In this document: positions 25,527 through 33,222 of the stretch, piece by piece
Numbering within the stretch: the first letter of the stretch is position 1
How the letters are laid out: each line of letters begins with the position of its first letter
DNA from: JBOGOC01 sp050747525
Lineage (GTDB): Bacteria > Acidobacteriota > Polarisedimenticolia > JACPZX01 > DASXTC01
Direction: 5' to 3'
Assembly (NCBI GenBank): GCA_050747525.1
Contig: JBOGOC010000003.1
Location: forward strand, 1 to 35,316
Length of the DNA stretch: 35,316 nucleotides
Notes under the pieces: generated by a model
The model's input: only the letters and a program-made list of their open reading frames with translations
Told to the model about the DNA's origin: nothing
Database searches by the model: none
Position numbers and translations under genes: made by a program

Positions 25527-26300
25527 ATGAAGACTCTCGAAACGCTTTCGGAAGGGGCCCGCGGACGCCTCATCACTCTGGCGGCGTCTCTGGGGGAAGC
25601 CTTCGGCGCCGACTTGGTGTCGGTGGCCCTGTACGGCTCGGCGGCACGAGGCGACGAGACCACCGGCTCCGACCTGAACGTCGTGGTGGTGGTGAAGGAC
25701 CTCTCGCTGGAATCGCTCGAACGCGCCACGCCGGTGACGCGCGCGTGGCAGGCTTCCGGCAACCGGCCGCTGCTGTTCTTCTCCCCCGAGTGGATCGAGC
25801 GATCCGGCGACGTGTTCCCGCTGGAATTCTCCGACATGCGGCAGTGGCACGTGGTGATCCGGGGAGCCGACCCGTTCGCGGCGCTCGAGTCCAGCCACGA
25901 GTCGCTGCGCGCGCAGTGCGAGAGCGAGCTCAAGACCAAGCTCATCCATCTGCGCACCGGCTACATGGAGCTGCACCAGGACGAGGCCGCGCTGGCGAGG
26001 CTCCTGGCGGCGAGCCTGGCTCCGATGGTGGCGCTGTGCCGAGGCGTGCTGCGGCTCGCCGGACAGGAAGCGCCCGTCCACGCGGACGATGCCGTGGGCC
26101 GCGCGGCGGCCCTGTGCGGGTTCGATGCTTCGGTGTTCGTTGAGGTGTCCGCGATCAAGCAGGGCGGCGCCCGCGCCGCCTCCGTGCCCGTGAAGCCTCT
26201 GTTCCGCCGCTACTATGCGCAGGTCGAAGCAATGGCCCGCGCCGTGGACGGCGGCCTTTCCATGGGCGGCGGGCAGGCCGCCCGGGGGACCCGCACATGA
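25527..26300 (+). CDS. Nucleotidyltransferase-fold protein, probably missing one metal ligand
   Basis: A 257-residue protein with a pol-beta/MNT-type nucleotidyltransferase domain at its N-terminus. The loop is YGSAARGDETTGSDLNVVVVV: GSAARGD at 37-43 fits the family, Asp49 is kept, but the second expected acidic residue is Asn51. A helical C-terminal domain follows (about 120-257), possibly nucleotide- or partner-binding. It begins 9 nt after the TPM gene and overlaps the LemA start (ATGA at 26297). Catalysis may be lost or changed; it could act as a sensor or antitoxin-like binder. No cognate HEPN gene is next to it. Confidence 0.8.
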   Translation: MKTLETLSEGARGRLITLAASLGEAFGADLVSVALYGSAARGDETTGSDLNVVVVVKDLSLESLERATPVTRAWQASGNRPLLFFSPEWIERSGDVFPLEFSDMRQWHVVIRGADPFAALESSHESLRAQCESELKTKLIHLRTGYMELHQDEAALARLLAASLAPMVALCRGVLRLAGQEAPVHADDAVGRAAALCGFDASVFVEVSAIKQGGARAASVPVKPLFRRYYAQVEAMARAVDGGLSMGGGQAARGTRT

Positions 26301-26875
26301 AGAAGTGGCTGGCTGGGGGATGCGGTCTGTTCGTGCTGGCTGCGCTGGCGGTGGCCGTGGTGGTCGGGCTGTGGCTCATGGGCACCTACAACCGGATCGT
26401 CACCGCCGAGCAGGGCGTGGAGAGCGCCTGGAGCCAGGTGGAGAATAACCTTCAGCGGCGCGCCGACCTGGTCCCCAACCTGGTCGAGACGGTGAAGGGC
26501 TACGCCGCCCACGAGCGCGAGGTGTTCGAGCAGGTGGCCGAGGCGCGCAGCCGGCTGGCCGGTGCCGCCACGCCCCAGGAGGCCGAGTCCGCCAACGCGG
26601 GCCTCACCAGCGCCCTGGGACGATTGCTGGCGATTGCCGAGAACTACCCCAACCTGAAGGCCGACCAGAGCTTCATCCGGCTTCAGGACGAGCTGGCCGG
26701 CACCGAGAACCGGATCGCGACCGCGCGCTTCGACTACAACAACACGGTTCGCGAGTTCAACACGCTCATCAAGCGCTTCCCCGGGAATCTGGCGGCCGGC
26801 CTGTTCGGCTGGAAGGCGCGCGACTACTTCGAAGCCGAGCAGGGGAAAAAGGAAGTCCCGAAAGTCAGTTTCTAG
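26297..26875 (+). CDS. lemA: LemA-family membrane protein
   Basis: A 192-residue protein with one N-terminal TM (FVLAALAVAVVVGLWLMG) and the LemA core: YNRIVTAEQGVESAWSQVENNLQRRADLVPNLVETVKGYAAHEREVFE, then the segment NTLIKRFPGNLAAGLFG near the end. It would lie on one side of the membrane as a long helical bundle. LemA genes are commonly coupled to TPM-domain genes; here they flank the nucleotidyltransferase-like gene, in the order TPM, NTase, LemA. The biochemical function of the family is not established. It starts at the ATGA overlap with the previous gene. Confidence 0.93.
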   Translation: MKKWLAGGCGLFVLAALAVAVVVGLWLMGTYNRIVTAEQGVESAWSQVENNLQRRADLVPNLVETVKGYAAHEREVFEQVAEARSRLAGAATPQEAESANAGLTSALGRLLAIAENYPNLKADQSFIRLQDELAGTENRIATARFDYNNTVREFNTLIKRFPGNLAAGLFGWKARDYFEAEQGKKEVPKVSF

Positions 26876-26944
26876 GTGGCGCATATGCGGCGCTCAGGGC
26901 TCTGATTGACGTAAGTTAAGAGTAAGTCCCGCCGCGTCCTTTCC

Positions 26945-26973
26945 TTGCGAGCCCGGCACACAACCTCCATACT
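26945..26973 (+). promoter_or_regulatory. Candidate promoter for the two small envelope genes
   Basis: TTGCGA (26945-26950) and CATACT (26968-26973) are 17 bp apart, each a 4 of 6 match. They lie in the 139-bp gap after lemA. A strong GGAGG ribosome site follows at about 27002-27007 before GTG 27015. Confidence 0.35.
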
Positions 26974-27014
26974 GACTTCACGTCCCCGCTGCGTGCCGGA
27001 AAGGAGGGCACAAA

Positions 27015-27428
27015 GTGACCACGTGGATCATCGCCCTTGCGGCGGTCGCATTCGTCGTCGTGCTCGGCATCCTCACGTATCACCTCGTGCTCACCTTGAA
27101 ACAGACCCGCATGACGGCCCGGGCATTGGAGCAGTTCCTGATCGTCACGCGTCCCCGCCTGGAGGACACCGTGCTCCAGGTCAACCAGATTCTCTCGCAC
27201 ACCAACCGGATCGTCATGCAGGCGGAGCAGACCGACAGCGGGAGGATGACGGCCGGCCTGGTGCGCAACGTGAGCCACATCGTGGCCTATGCCAGAGCGG
27301 GTGCGCAGGCCATGCATCTCGTGAGGGGACTCACGTCGGCCCTTCGAGAGACCTGGAGTGGGAGCCGCAGAGAGATTCGCAGGGAGAGACCGGGCCATGG
27401 ACAGGTCCACTATGAACCAGGAGGTTAG
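27015..27428 (+). CDS. Small membrane protein, DUF948-like
   Basis: A 137-residue protein with one N-terminal TM (residues 3-27), then a long amphipathic helical part with many Gln, Arg and Val (TLKQTRMTARALEQFL, then LEDTVLQVNQIL) and a basic tail. The layout resembles DUF948 or chemotaxis-linker-like proteins of the general stress envelope group. It starts at GTG 27015 behind a good AAAGGAGGG ribosome site. A YtxH gene follows after 3 nt, a combination seen in several phyla. Function is unknown. Confidence 0.75.
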   Translation: MTTWIIALAAVAFVVVLGILTYHLVLTLKQTRMTARALEQFLIVTRPRLEDTVLQVNQILSHTNRIVMQAEQTDSGRMTAGLVRNVSHIVAYARAGAQAMHLVRGLTSALRETWSGSRREIRRERPGHGQVHYEPGG

Positions 27429-27431
27429 TCG

Positions 27432-27701
27432 ATGAACGCAGACGTGCAGTATGGCAACGGCGGACACGCTTTCTTCACGTTCCTGACGGGCGCCCTGCTG
27501 GGCGTCGGCCTGGGGATGCTGTTCGCTCCAAAGACCGGAAAGGACACACGGCGTCAGCTGGCGGAAATGGCGCGCAACGCCCAGGAGAAGGCGACCGACA
27601 TGTCCAAGCGCATGAAGCGCCGCGCCGAGGACATGAAGCGCCGCGCGGAGGAAGGAGTGAGCCACATGCAGACGATGGGCCGCGACACGATGGGCGGCTG
27701 A
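27432..27701 (+). CDS. YtxH-domain protein
   Basis: An 89-residue protein with the YtxH hallmark: a Gly-rich TM (FFTFLTGALLGVGLGMLFAPKTGKDTRR) followed by a charged helix, with KRMKRRAEDMKRRAEEG as a short repeat (KRMKRRAED/DMKRRAEEG). The family is linked to general stress and the envelope, but mechanism is unknown. It is cotranscribed with the DUF948-like gene. Its stop lies only 14 bp from the stop of the convergent hybrid kinase gene. Confidence 0.88.
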   Translation: MNADVQYGNGGHAFFTFLTGALLGVGLGMLFAPKTGKDTRRQLAEMARNAQEKATDMSKRMKRRAEDMKRRAEEGVSHMQTMGRDTMGG

Positions 27702-27715
27702 CTCGCCGGCATGAC

Positions 27716-30643
27716 TCAGTGGGGGGAAGGCCCGTCGCCTTCCCCCGCCAGGACCTTCCGCACCATCTCATCCACTTCTTCCAGCTTGAACGGCTTCGAC
27801 AGGTAGGGATTCCCTATCTTCTGGAAGAAGGTCTGCGTGCTCGCGCTCACCGTGTCCCCGGTGGAGAAGATCATGCGCGGCAGCAGGTGGGGCTTGATCT
27901 GGCCCAGCGACTCGTAGAGACGCTGGCCGCCCATGTCCGGCATCTTCAGGTCCGAAATGATGACGTCGAAGTCGGTGGCCCGCAGCTTCTCGAGCGCCTG
28001 ACGGCCGTTGCACGCCGTCTCGACCTGGTGCCCGCTTCCCTCCAGGAGGGTGTGCAGCAACTCCAGAATGGTCTCTTCGTCATCCACGACCAGAATGCGC
28101 CCCGCCTGGGACGGGGGTGCGACGCTCTGGCTGGTGCTGCGAGGCGCTTCGGCCACGATCTCCTCCTTCTGTCCGGGCAGCTCCACGACGAACGTGGCGC
28201 CCTTGCCCGGCTCGCTGTGCACGAGGATCTGTCCCTCGTGCTCCTTGATGATGCCGTAGGAAAGTGACAGGCCCAGCCCGGTCCCGCGGCCGGTCTCCTT
28301 CGTGGTGAAGAATGGATCGAAGATCCGCCCGATCTTGTCCTCGGGAATGCCGGGGCCGTTGTCGATGAACTCCACGCGAACGCCGCCCTGCGGGGTGGAG
28401 CGCGACCGGATGGCCAGGCTCCCCTTCCGGCCCGTGTCCTGGATGGCGTGCTGGGCGTTGTTGATGATGTTGATGAACACCTGCTGCATCTGATAGGCGT
28501 CGGCCAGGACCGGGGCCAGGCCGGGCCGCAGATCCACCAGCAGCTCGATGTTGTCCACCTTCAGGTGATAGGCGCGCAGGTCCAGGGTGGAGCGCACCAC
28601 GTCGTTGACGTCCAGCAAGGTCTTTTCGGGACGGTGGCGGCGCGCGAATCCCAGCAGGTTCTGCACGATCCGCTGGCATCGCGTCGCCTCCTTGTTGATG
28701 CGGTCCAGGTTCTTCTTCACGTCCGGCGAGACGTTGGACATCATCAGGATCTGCGCGAAGCCCATCACGCCCGTGAGCGGATTGTTCAGCTCGTGGGCCA
28801 CGCCGGAGATCAGCTCTCCCAGGGCGGAGAGCTTCTCGGCCTGGATGAGCTGCTCCTGCGCCGCCTTCAGCTGGTCCATCGAGTCGCGCAGCTTCACGTT
28901 GGCGGCCAGCACCTCCTCGTGCATGCGGCGGCGCTCCTCCTCCGCCTTCTTCTGCTCGCGCAGATCCGAGATCACCGCGAAGACGCCGGTCATGTTCGAC
29001 GCCTCCATGAACGGGGAGGCGCTCACCAGCACGGGGATGGCCTCGCCGTCGCGGGCCTCCAGCGTCATCTCGAAGCGCCCCACCGCCCCCTTCTCGTGCA
29101 GGCGGGTGCGGGCCCTGAACTGCTCGGCCGACTCGGGCGGCAGGAGGGTGGTGAGAGGCTCACCCACGATGTCGCGCTCCGCGTGGCCGGTCAGCTGGGC
29201 CAGCGCCGGGTTCACGAAGGTGATGCGCTCGCGGCGATCCACGGTGACCAGCGCGTCGTTCATCGTCTCCACCAGCGTGCGGTAGCGCTCGTTGGTCTTC
29301 TTCACCTCCCGATCCAGCTTCTTCTCCTCGATGGCGTGCGCCACCTGGTTGGAGAACAGCTCGAGCGGGGAGACGCTCTCGGCCGACGGACGCCGGCCGT
29401 CGGCCGGGTCGTCCACCGAGACGATGCCCACGATCTTGCGGTTGGTGCCGTACAGCGGGATGAAGAGGAAGTCGTCGGGATGCCAGTCCAGCATCTCGTC
29501 GCTTTCCTTGTTGCTGCGCACGCCTTCGTAGTACCACCCCTCGTCGTGGGGGATGTAGTACGAGTTGCCCAGCCGGAACCGCTCCTGGAAGATGGTGACC
29601 CGCTCGCGCGAGGTGAGCTTGTTCTGGTGGAAGACCTCGATCTCCTTCTCGCTCAGCCCCGCGAAGTACCACTGATAGCCGCGGAAGTCGTCGTCGCACA
29701 GCGTCAGGATGGCCCGGTTGAAGGTCGAGACGTCCCGGATGGCGTCCACGAACATCTTGCACACGCGATCCAGGTCGCGCTCCTGGAGGATCTGGCTGCT
29801 GACCCGCGAGAACTCCTTGAGCTGCTGCAGGCTGCGCTGGGTGCGCTCCTCGTCGCGGCTCACCTTCTCCATGATGCGGCGGGTGCCCGTGACGTCGATG
29901 GCCACCCACACCACCTCCACGGGATGGCCGTCCGCGTCATGGCGCAGGGCGCCGTTGAACGACAGCATCCGCTCGGAGCCGCCGGAGTTGACCCCCAGGT
30001 CGAGCTCCTCCACCACCCGCCCCGAGATGACCGCCTGCAGGGCCTTGCGCGCCGCGGGCCGATCGCGCTCCACGATCAGGGCCTCGATCGCGTCCTTGGA
30101 CAGGACGCTGGAGAGCTGCGCTCCGGTGGTCTCGCGGAACCGGCGGTTCAGCAGGGTGGTCCGCCCTTTCAGATCGACCGTCAGGACGCACGCGTTGACG
30201 GTCTCGAGCAGGCCCCGGGAGGTCTCCTTCTCGCGACGGACCATCTCCAACATGCGCGACTTCTCGGCCACGTCGTGGGCCACCGCCAGCAGGAGACCCT
30301 GGCCCAGCGTCTCGAGGTGCACCGAAACGGGCCGTGACGACTCCGTGCCGGGGCGCGACAGGGACACGTCCAGCAGCGAGCTTCCGTGCGAGAGGGCCGC
30401 CGCCACGGCGGCCTCGACCTGCGCCGCGTCGTGGGCTTCCACCAGGTCGACGAGGGACAGGCCGGCCAGCCCCTCGGGGGGACGCCCGGCCATGAGGGCG
30501 CAGGCCGCATTGGCCTCGAGGATCCGGGCGTCGGGGGCGTTCAAGATAAGGATGCCGTCAGAGGAGCATCGGACGAGGGCACGGTACAGCTCGTGCCCCG
30601 GAGCGGCGTCGGCGGCCCGATCCTTCCGCTCCTGGCCATCCAT
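27716..30643 (-). CDS. Hybrid histidine kinase with three PAS domains, GAF and C-terminal REC
   Basis: A 975-residue sensor without TM segments, so probably cytoplasmic. Domain order: PAS (about 20-130), PAS (143-262), GAF (285-445), PAS (460-580), a coiled linker, HisKA with the phosphorylated His in SGVAHELNNPLTGVMGF (about residue 629), HATPase_c with NIINNAQHAI, DNGPGIPEDK and GTGLGLSLSYGI, then a REC domain with VVDDEE, phosphoacceptor Asp in VIISDLKMPD and Lys in LSKPFK. The ligand of the PAS and GAF domains is unknown. It lies 36 nt downstream of the HTH-REC regulator gene on the same strand and is probably its partner. Confidence 0.93.
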   Translation of the reverse strand: MDGQERKDRAADAAPGHELYRALVRCSSDGILILNAPDARILEANAACALMAGRPPEGLAGLSLVDLVEAHDAAQVEAAVAAALSHGSSLLDVSLSRPGTESSRPVSVHLETLGQGLLLAVAHDVAEKSRMLEMVRREKETSRGLLETVNACVLTVDLKGRTTLLNRRFRETTGAQLSSVLSKDAIEALIVERDRPAARKALQAVISGRVVEELDLGVNSGGSERMLSFNGALRHDADGHPVEVVWVAIDVTGTRRIMEKVSRDEERTQRSLQQLKEFSRVSSQILQERDLDRVCKMFVDAIRDVSTFNRAILTLCDDDFRGYQWYFAGLSEKEIEVFHQNKLTSRERVTIFQERFRLGNSYYIPHDEGWYYEGVRSNKESDEMLDWHPDDFLFIPLYGTNRKIVGIVSVDDPADGRRPSAESVSPLELFSNQVAHAIEEKKLDREVKKTNERYRTLVETMNDALVTVDRRERITFVNPALAQLTGHAERDIVGEPLTTLLPPESAEQFRARTRLHEKGAVGRFEMTLEARDGEAIPVLVSASPFMEASNMTGVFAVISDLREQKKAEEERRRMHEEVLAANVKLRDSMDQLKAAQEQLIQAEKLSALGELISGVAHELNNPLTGVMGFAQILMMSNVSPDVKKNLDRINKEATRCQRIVQNLLGFARRHRPEKTLLDVNDVVRSTLDLRAYHLKVDNIELLVDLRPGLAPVLADAYQMQQVFINIINNAQHAIQDTGRKGSLAIRSRSTPQGGVRVEFIDNGPGIPEDKIGRIFDPFFTTKETGRGTGLGLSLSYGIIKEHEGQILVHSEPGKGATFVVELPGQKEEIVAEAPRSTSQSVAPPSQAGRILVVDDEETILELLHTLLEGSGHQVETACNGRQALEKLRATDFDVIISDLKMPDMGGQRLYESLGQIKPHLLPRMIFSTGDTVSASTQTFFQKIGNPYLSKPFKLEEVDEMVRKVLAGEGDGPSPH

Positions 30644-30679
30644 CAGAGAACTCTCCGGGGCGCGGCGGGGCGGGATTCG

Positions 30680-31264
30680 TCAGGAAGATGCTTCGAGCAG
30701 CCGCGAGACTTCCTTCTTCAGGCTTTCGGGCTGCACCGGCTTGGGAAGACAGAGGTCCACGCCCACCTTGTAGGCGCGCTCCATCGTGCCCTGCGATCCC
30801 TGCTCGTTGTGACCGGTGAGGGCCACCACCTTGATCCCTTCGGTCTCGGGATCCAGCTTGATACGCTTGCAGACCTCCACGCCGTCGATGTTGGAGGCCA
30901 TGACGTCCAGCACGATCAGGTCGGGCTTGAAGCTCCCGATCTTGAGGCCGGCATCGTAGCCGTCGCGCGCGGTGATGAGCTGGAAGCTCGAAGCGTCTCC
31001 CAGGGCCCGCGCGATCAGGTCCACCATCCCCTGCTGATCGTCCACGACCAGGATCTTCTTGCGCTCCTCGGCGAAGAACTCGGCGTCCACAGGCATGCCG
31101 AACCGCTCGAGGAACTCCTTGAAGTCACTCTTCCGGATTCTGTAGTGGCCGCCGGGAGTGGAATAGGCCCGCAGCTTCTTGGCCTTGATCCACTTCACGA
31201 CGCCGTCGTTGGTCACCTGGCAGTAGGCTGCGACCTCGGATGTGGTGAGAAGCCTGTCATTCAT
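30680..31264 (-). CDS. Response regulator with N-terminal excisionase/MerR-like HTH and C-terminal REC
   Basis: A 194-residue protein with the order HTH then REC, the opposite of most response regulators. Residues 5-58 form a helix-turn-helix of the excisionase/BldC type: LTTSEVAAYCQVTNDGVVKWIKAKKL, then TPGGHYRIRKSDF. The REC domain (70-190) has the acid pair Asp75/Asp76, phosphoacceptor Asp120 in LIVLDVMASN and Lys175 in LPKPVQ. The motif after Asp120 is VMASN where MP is common. It is the first gene of a two-gene operon with the hybrid kinase. The ATG at 31264 was chosen because the HTH starts immediately. Confidence 0.9.
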   Translation of the reverse strand: MNDRLLTTSEVAAYCQVTNDGVVKWIKAKKLRAYSTPGGHYRIRKSDFKEFLERFGMPVDAEFFAEERKKILVVDDQQGMVDLIARALGDASSFQLITARDGYDAGLKIGSFKPDLIVLDVMASNIDGVEVCKRIKLDPETEGIKVVALTGHNEQGSQGTMERAYKVGVDLCLPKPVQPESLKKEVSRLLEASS

Positions 31265-31362
31265 GGAGTGGCGTCCTCGCAACGGCTCCCTGACGTCCCT
31301 CACACCCGAGGGGGCTCAGGATTCCTTGTTTTTTTGACTGTACCTGCTTTCCGGGCCGCGCA

Positions 31363-31391
31363 AATGTAGGGTCCTCCCGACGGTCAGTCAA
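31363..31391 (-). promoter_or_regulatory. Promoter of the regulator/kinase operon
   Basis: Reading the minus strand, TTGACT (31391-31386, 5 of 6) is followed after 17 bp by TACATT (31368-31363, 4 of 6). The start would be near 31356, giving a leader of about 90 nt. The leader can form a small CCCTC/GAGGG hairpin (31297-31312). Confidence 0.5.
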
Positions 31392-31502
31392 ACCGACACC
31401 AGGAGAAAAAACGGAACCCGGAAAAGCGGAACAGCGGGGCCACTCAGGATCCGGAAACGCGGTAGATTCTGGGTGCCGGAAGAGGCGTGGGGAGCTGGAA
31501 CG

Positions 31503-31736
31503 TTGAGAATCGTCGTGGATCGTGGGCGCTGCATCGGCGCGTCGCTCTGCCTGGTGACGGCCCCGCGGGTCTTCATGCTGGACGGGGCGCGCAAGGCCTG
31601 GGTGAGCGACCCGGGCGGGGCCGATGCGGAGACCCTGCGGCGGGCGGCCGCCGCCTGCCCCACGGGCGCGATTCGTCTGAGCGAGGACGAGGACGATGCC
31701 GGAGGGATGCCCCCCGGCCACGCCCCTCTACCCTAG
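31503..31736 (+). CDS. Single-cluster ferredoxin (3Fe-4S type)
   Basis: A small electron carrier of 77 residues. The cluster motif is CIGASLC (Cys, five residues, Cys), then a distant ACPTGAI that gives the third Cys-Pro. This pattern is the one of P450-associated 3Fe-4S ferredoxins, but no P450 gene is adjacent. The TTG start at 31503 is preferred because GGGGAG lies 8 nt upstream and the protein then begins LRIVVDRGRC like its relatives; a GTG at 31473 would add 10 residues. The gene ends in CTAG, which is also the stop of the convergent CBS gene. Confidence 0.85.
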   Translation: MRIVVDRGRCIGASLCLVTAPRVFMLDGARKAWVSDPGGADAETLRRAAAACPTGAIRLSEDEDDAGGMPPGHAPLP

Positions 31737-32893
31737 GTCCACAGGCGGCTCCAGAACGAACGGCGTGAGGAGAGCTTCTCCAGCGCCTCCTGCAGCTCCT
31801 CTTCGTAGTCGGCCTTCTGAGCGATGTCCGAGATCGACACGATCCCCAGCAGCCGATCCTGCTCGTCCACCACGGGAAGGCGCCTCACCTGCTTGCGCCC
31901 CATCACATCCAGCACTCCCAGGATGTGCTCGTCCTCGGTGACCGCCTCCACGTCTCGGGTCATGATTTCCTCGACCCGCAGCTGGCCCACCGGGCGCTCC
32001 TCGGCCAGGATGCGCACCACGAGGTCGCGATCGGTCACCATCCCCTGAAGCCGGCGGCTGTCATCCACCACGGGCAGCGCTCCCACGTTCTCTTCCTTCA
32101 TCAGCCGGGCCACCTCGCGCACGCCGGTCTGGGTGGTGACCGACTGGGGCTCCTTGGTCATGAGGTCGCGGACCGTGTAGGGCTCCCTGTTCCAGTGGGT
32201 CCGCCGGCGCCTTCCTCCCAGGAAGGGGGCCGCCCAGCCGCCCCAGCGGCTTCTCTCGACCTCGCCGTACCCCTCACCCCAGTCCTCCCGCTGGCTCCGG
32301 CCGCGCGGCCTTCCTTCCTGCGTCATGCCCTGCTCGCGCTGCCCCCAGTCCTGCTGTCCGCGCGGCGTCCAGTCCTGCTGGGACCCGAACTCCCGCTCGC
32401 GCTGACCCGAGTCCTGCATGCGCGGCTGTCCCCAGCCGCGATCGGCGTAGCCACCTGGGCTCTCGTCCATCCAGCCTTCTTCGCGCGGCTCGTAGGGCGT
32501 GCGTCCCGGGAGGCCATATCCATGCGCGGGGAATCCGGTGTGGCCCTGGCGCTGCTGGGCGCGCCAGTCCTGCCCCCCCGCCTGCTGGCCCCAGCGCTCC
32601 TGTGATTCGCCGCCTCCGTGGCTGCCGCGTCCCCAACTCCACTCGGGCTCGGCCGATTCTCGCTCCCCCTCCTGGCGCCACCTTTGCTGGCCGCGCCTTC
32701 CTCGCTCCCGCAGCCGGCGCAGGGCGTTGGCGTAATAGCCTCGGGAGTGCTCGCTGCGCCCGCGCTCCTCCTGGCGCCCCAACTCGTCACGCCAGGCTTC
32801 CTCGTCGCTCATCGCGGCGTCTCCTCCCTGCCGGCTGTCCTCCCGCCTCGGGTTCTGGGTCGTCTGCCGCTGGTTGGGATTCTTGTCCTGCAT
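31733..32893 (-). CDS. CBS-domain-pair protein with long disordered Gln/Arg/Gly/Trp-rich arm
   Basis: A 386-residue protein. Residues 1-235 have no fold signal: they are rich in Arg, Gln, Gly, Glu and Trp, with short imperfect repeats such as QQDWTPRG, QQDWGQRE and QREDWGEGY. Residues 241-370 form a Bateman module of two CBS domains, VRDLMTKEPQSV...GALPVVDDSRRLQGMVTDRDLVV and VEEIMTRDVEAV...RRLPVVDEQDRLLGIVSISDI, which usually bind adenosyl nucleotides. A short acidic helix ends the protein. The arm resembles envelope or stress-associated SWFGD-like regions. No transporter or enzyme domain is attached; the partner is unknown. Confidence 0.85.
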   Translation of the reverse strand: MQDKNPNQRQTTQNPRREDSRQGGDAAMSDEEAWRDELGRQEERGRSEHSRGYYANALRRLRERGRRGQQRWRQEGERESAEPEWSWGRGSHGGGESQERWGQQAGGQDWRAQQRQGHTGFPAHGYGLPGRTPYEPREEGWMDESPGGYADRGWGQPRMQDSGQREREFGSQQDWTPRGQQDWGQREQGMTQEGRPRGRSQREDWGEGYGEVERSRWGGWAAPFLGGRRRRTHWNREPYTVRDLMTKEPQSVTTQTGVREVARLMKEENVGALPVVDDSRRLQGMVTDRDLVVRILAEERPVGQLRVEEIMTRDVEAVTEDEHILGVLDVMGRKQVRRLPVVDEQDRLLGIVSISDIAQKADYEEELQEALEKLSSRRSFWSRLWT

Positions 32894-33036
32894 GGAATTG
32901 CTCCGATCGGTTGACGAGGTGAACTGGAGAGAAATGCCGGCGGATAGGGGAACTCTACCGGATCCCCCGTCCGCTTGACCAGATCGGAGATCTTCCGATG
33001 GCGCGCCGTCTTCCGGGTCAGAGGAGGGCCGCGCGT

Positions 33037-33064
33037 TTGAAGCGTCCGCTCCTGCTGTGATAAG
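33037..33064 (+). promoter_or_regulatory. Candidate promoter of tRNA-Arg
   Basis: TTGAAG (33037-33042) and GATAAG (33059-33064) are 16 bp apart, both 4 of 6 matches. The expected start lies about 24 nt before the mature tRNA 5' end at 33095. Confidence 0.4.
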
Positions 33065-33094
33065 GTTCGGCCCTTCGCGCGAGCGCTCGAGATC

Positions 33095-33171
33095 GGGCCC
33101 TTAGCTCAGCTGGATAGAGCGTCTGACTACGAATCAGAAGGTCGGGTGTTCGAATCACCCAGGGCCCACCA
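33095..33171 (+). tRNA. tRNA-Arg (anticodon ACG)
   Basis: A complete cloverleaf: 7-bp acceptor stem (33095-33101 with 33161-33167), D-stem GCTC/GAGC, anticodon stem TCTGA/TCAGA with loop CTACGAA (anticodon ACG at 33129-33131), T-arm GGGTG/CACCC with loop TTCGAAT, discriminator A, and an encoded CCA (33169-33171). All stems pair perfectly. A34 would be edited to inosine by TadA to read CGN codons. The 3' half is the probable attachment site of the integrase remnant next to it. Confidence 0.97.
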
Positions 33172-33175
33172 TTTC
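33144..33175. other. Probable integrase attachment site at the tRNA-Arg 3' end
   Basis: Integrases of tyrosine type commonly use the T-arm and acceptor end of a tRNA gene. The integrase remnant begins 51 bp downstream and points toward the tRNA, the usual arrangement. The second copy (other att end) is not inside the window, so the length of the core cannot be measured. Confidence 0.4.
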
Positions 33176-33222
33176 CTTGCAGGCACTTACGAGGACTTGC
33201 TAGCGGCCAACAGGCCGCTCTT

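Noticed and set aside
28448..30337. Long plus-strand open frame of 629 codons opposite the hybrid kinase
   Set aside because: It is the antisense shadow of a high-GC gene; it is His/Gln/Gly-rich without any fold signal, whereas the minus strand encodes recognisable PAS, GAF, HisKA and HATPase domains.
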